64,000 bases of DNA from Spirodela intermedia (lineage: Eukaryota > Streptophyta > Magnoliopsida > Alismatales > Araceae), in contig LR746270.1 in assembly GCA_902729315.2 (NCBI GenBank), forward strand, positions 69,501 to 133,500, written 5' to 3'. Made by a program: the position numbers and the translations under genes. How positions within the stretch are numbered: the stretch's first letter is position 1; the number at the start of each line of letters is the position of its first letter. This document shows positions 60,120 through 64,000 of the stretch, in pieces. Below the pieces are notes generated by a model, which did not search any database, had not been told where the DNA came from, and saw nothing but the letters and a program-made list of their open reading frames with translations.

Positions 60120-63100
60120 ATGTACAAGAACCAGCTGCAGGAACTGGCGCAGCGTAGCTGCTTCAATCTGCCTTCATACACCTGCATAAGAGAAGGCCCC
60201 GACCATGCGCCGCGCTTCAAGGCCACCGTCAACTTCAACGGGGAGACGTTCGAGAGCACCGGATTCTTCACGACTCTAAGGCAGGCGGAGCACTCCGCTG
60301 CCGAGGTCGCCCTCAGCGCCCTCTCCACCCGTGGCCCCTCCCACTCCCTTACCGCGCGCATCCTGGTACGTATCTGTATGGCTGCTCTCCTGTCTGTCTG
60401 TGTTATTAGTTTATCCGCGCCTTGGGGTAGAACATCACCACGCACCACAGCATCACGGCATCACGGCCTCAGGGCTAATGTCAACCTCGCCTCTGTTGGT
60501 GATGTCAAGATGAAGCCATCAAGCTAGGGAAATTTTGGGCTCAGGGTAGTAATGGATTCAACTCCTAGGCCTGCGCGGTGATCTCCTCCATATGATGCAA
60601 TGAAGTGCTATCATTTAGGTTAGTAAAAACGGTCGATAGGGATTGTAGGATCCTGTGAGGGTAGAAAAACCACCTTTCTCCTTTTGCTTAGGTTCATGTT
60701 GCTTCAGTCAGTAACAAGATACCGCTGCATTTTTTCTCTAGTTTGGAAAGTCTTCCATATCTATTCTTCCTTTTTGGATCCACCTATCTTGTGCTTCTGA
60801 TCCAGCTATGCTGGCGTTTACGGTAACTTTGAACCACGTAGTTGAACTCTTCCGATTCTGCCCTTTCTTCGTCCTCTTGCCTACGTCTCTGCCCTTCAAG
60901 TAAAGGAAGAACGTTTTTATTCATCCATCAACGATTTTAAGTAAGAAAGAACGCTGTATTAAAACGTGGTTTTTAGGTTTCCCAATGGAAAAATGTCTGA
61001 GTTGACAAGTGAAGATCTCTCATTTTCTGAATCCCGTTTTATCTTGAACTGTCTGAACGACTGATGGTGTCTGTCTGAACGACTGATAATTAGTCAACTT
61101 GGGTGACGAGTCTTTTTTTCCGCCAAATAGTTATGTCACTTAATGTGAAAGCAGTCGGAACGTGGATTTCTGCCGTGTGTTAGCTTGTCTGTCACTGGTA
61201 AAGATAAATCACGGGTAACTCCGTGCTTATGACGTAAGACCAGTGATGACATTTGGATGGTTGTAAGTTTGTAGAAAGTTTTTTCTGCTGGCCAGCTCAC
61301 CAGGGCTATCTCGATAGAGGAGATGGAAGAGACGTGGCATTAATCGTCGGTATCCTTATTGACGACGGATTTAATTGGTAGTTGCGTGGTTGATTACTGA
61401 TACAGAGTGGGAACTTTACTGGCTTCTTTCCTTGGATCGTTGATTTATTTATTTTTTGTCCATGAGAAGGTATTTATTCAGTCAATCTGTGGGAACGTTT
61501 GTTGCCCTACGCCACTGTTTCCTCGTTGTCAGATCACTGGTAGTTCTTTTCTTCTTTTTTTTCTCTCTTTTTTCCTCGGGGGGTGGAAGCCGAAGCCGGT
61601 GAGTTCGAAAGATCAAAAAACCTTCTGCTGGGCAACAGAACGAATGATGACGTTATGTGGCTTTGCCCCGTCTGCCCTCCCGGTTTCTCCGTCTTCGTCG
61701 TGATTGTTTTTCCTCCTCCCGCAGTACCCATGGCTTTCCTCTTGTCTTCCGCATCGTGCTACCCGTGATTACTTCCGAATATTGTGGATACCCCTTATAT
61801 CCTTCTCCGTGCTGTGGGATTTAATGCGCCAGTCGCATTGTGGTACGACTCCAGAGTTGAGAGTTGAGGTGGTCTAGTTCGTAACCCGATGCAAGGGCTT
61901 TTTTGGAGATCCTAATCTCTGTGATTTGACTGCTTTCTGACGGTGTGTTATTGGGTTTGGTGTGGGGTCCAAACACTCTTAGAAGGGAGGGAGTGAGGGA
62001 AGGTGTTTCCCCAGTTTCTTCTACGCTCGCCGGTTTCTTTCCTTCCACTTCTGCTCGGGCGGCACATGGCGCTGCGCCGAGAAAGATCCGCGCCGGTCGG
62101 CGTGGCTGCTTCGTTTTCATGGCCCTCGCCCCCGACCCCTTCATTCTTCTGTCCCGTCTTCCTGATTTCGGGTGTCCCACGTGGTAACGTGAAACCGCTC
62201 CGGTGTAATTAATGCATGGGTGCATTAAATTTTTATTTATTGTTATGGTTGAGGGTTGTTTGTTCGTACAGCCGCGATCACTCCCCTGTTCTACCGCGGC
62301 CCCCGAGAGGAGGGCCTGTTCTTTAATCACCCACATAAATTAATGTCGAGAGATGGGGGGGAAGGGGACCTTTATGGCTTCTGCGTGTCTTCGGCAGTCG
62401 GCTTTATCGTTCCTTCTGAGGCGTACGTCTCTCCCTCGGCCACCTCTCTCTTTGTTTTCTTTTTCCTTTTTCTGTCTCCTCCTTCCTCTTCATTCGCCTG
62501 CTACGATCGGCGTGGTCTAGAGGGCCCGCGTTCTGTGCTAGAAGGTGCTGGCTGAAGCTGAGTGAGAGCACACTGGAGGAGCGTGTCGGGGCCCCGACGC
62601 TCAAGTAGTCGAAGATAATAATGGTCGTTAGCCCTCGCCAGATCCTGAAGATAAGATTGATTGGCTCTGCGCGGGCTCAAAATTATGAGTTTCCCTTTGA
62701 GGGTTGGACCTCGACAAGCGACCCAGGTTGATCTCTGGTTCATCTCACTGCATCTGGCGGCCCGCCTCGCCGAAAATGGCCCAGTCTTTCACTCGCACAC
62801 AATAAAATAGCTCCTTTTTTGTGTATTTTCCCACAGAGAACATGAGGTTCTCCGGGGGTGGAATTGCGGCCGGCAAAAGGTATCTTGGAGTTTTCTTGTT
62901 GTGATGGTTGTATCTGTGATTGAGGGGAGAATGCCCTCTCCTGTTTTCTGAGTTCTGTCCCTAGTTCTCACATCTCTCATTTCCTTATTTTCTGTTGTCC
63001 TGTTGTACAGACCCAATCCAATGCACTCGTCTTTTCGGCGTGAGACTAACCCAGTTTTTGAACAGGATGAGACGGGAGTTTACAAGAATCTACTGCAGGA

Positions 63101-64000
63101 AATTGCTCAGAGAGTGGGAGCTCCGTTACCCTCCTACACAACCACGCGCTCAGGGCTTGGGCACCCGCCGGTGTTTACTGGGACCGTTGAGCTTGCTGGG
63201 ATTATCTTCACAGGGGAACCCGCGAAGAACAAAAAGCAGGCAGAAAAGAACTCCGCAATGGCGGCCTGGTCGTCCCTAAAGCAACGTGAGTTTTCCTCGG
63301 CTCATAGAGTCTCCTGGGGTTGTTTTTTGGAGGATTCTGCTTTTGGTAAATATCCTGCTCAATGTTTGTGATCCCAAAATGTCACCGTCCAGTTTATATG
63401 TTTGACCCAGCGGTGTCTCCTCATGCTTCTCATCTGACCTTCGTTTTCTATCTTTGTACTTTTCCTTGCAGTTTCTAATTCCGAAATCTAGCGACATAAA
63501 ATTAATACATGTAGATTACCGTGAGAATCCATAGCTATTAATTTCTCTGTAGCTGCCGCGAACTCACGTTTAGTACCTCTGCTGCAGTGGCACAACAGGC
63601 AGCAAGCTCGTCATCAGCACCTGAGAACAACGACGAGCAGGAGCAAGTCACATTAGCGCGGGCTCTGCTGAGCTACCGTAGGAAGGAAAAGATGGCCATG
63701 GCAGACGACCCTGATGCCACTCCATTCCCAAAGCTGTTCCCCTTCAAACCGGACAAGAGACCCGCCGTGCGGCCACCTCCTTTCTCTGGATCGAAGATTC
63801 TGCCCTTCATACAGCAGAGGTCGACGACTCGTGCCAGGCCCACCTCGTTGTCACCGATCGAGGCTCCCCTGCCACCGTCACTCCACCTGCCGGCGGAGAA
63901 CGGTGGCTTCCAATTGCCCAAGTTCCCAGCTGCTGGAGCAGCGCCTTATGTGCCCATCCGGCACTGCCGACCTTTTGTGGGCGGGATGGTGCCGCCAGTC
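60120..64000 (+). CDS. Double-stranded RNA-binding protein, DRB2-type, 3' end outside window
   Basis: Three exons were read: 60120-60365, 63066-63285 and 63588 to the window edge. Two dsRNA-binding domains are clear: the first at about residues 1-70 (MYKNQLQELAQRSCFNLPSY, FKATVNFNGETFES) and the second at about 86-153 (VYKNLLQEIAQRVGAPLPSY, FTGTVELAGIIFTGEPAKNKKQAEKNSAMAAW), joined by the GPSHSLTARIL linker. A Pro-rich C-terminal region follows (EQVTLARALLSYRRKEK, then basic and proline-rich sequence, PIRHCRPFVGG). This matches the plant DRB2/DRB3/DRB5 group, which lacks a third dsRBD and acts in microRNA biogenesis or silencing. Start at MYKNQ matches the family; an in-frame ATG at 60069 would add 17 residues. 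Intron 1 is 2.7 kb. Confidence 0.95.

Overview
The window is nuclear DNA of a flowering plant. Eight protein genes are recognisable, all with plant-type families, GT-AG introns from about 70 nt to more than 3 kb, AT-rich introns, and (CT)n/(GA)n microsatellites. Species cannot be fixed from the sequence; a monocot or early-diverging angiosperm is only an impression. Exon models below were built by hand from reading frame, splice sites, phase and remembered family conservation. No transcript or database was consulted.

Layout (start codon to stop): STICHEL-like DnaX-type AAA+ protein (minus, 5106 to beyond base 1); CCCH zinc finger/TRMT2A-like tRNA m5U methyltransferase (plus, 7039-19899); RING-CH membrane E3 ligase (plus, 22071-24699); alpha-SNAP (minus, 32057-25207); an AT-rich gene-free island (about 33.6-36.8 kb); PAM16/TIM16-like mitochondrial import motor subunit (plus, 37269-41104); class II ribose-phosphate pyrophosphokinase PRS4 (plus, 43909-47693); plastid-type phosphohexomutase family protein (minus, about 58215-48372); DRB2-type double-stranded RNA-binding protein (plus, 60120 to beyond base 64000). 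The genes form head-to-head pairs (STI/TRMT2A, alpha-SNAP/PAM16, phosphohexomutase/DRB) and tail-to-tail pairs (RING-CH/alpha-SNAP, PRS4/phosphohexomutase). They are ordinary housekeeping or developmental genes and show no sign of acting as one pathway or cluster.

I did not find an undescribed system. The most notable signal is splicing. Four introns in four different genes (TRMT2A, RING-CH, PAM16, PRS4) are best explained by non-canonical GC donors, out of about 60 introns I could resolve, and several carry a plausible isoform-switching consequence. Other second-look items are an 84-nt in-frame exitron-like intron and a tandem acceptor in the phosphohexomutase gene, an unidentified orphan exon-like frame at 33.3-33.6 kb, a G-quadruplex motif just upstream of the phosphohexomutase start, and (CT)n tracts upstream of three plus-strand start codons.
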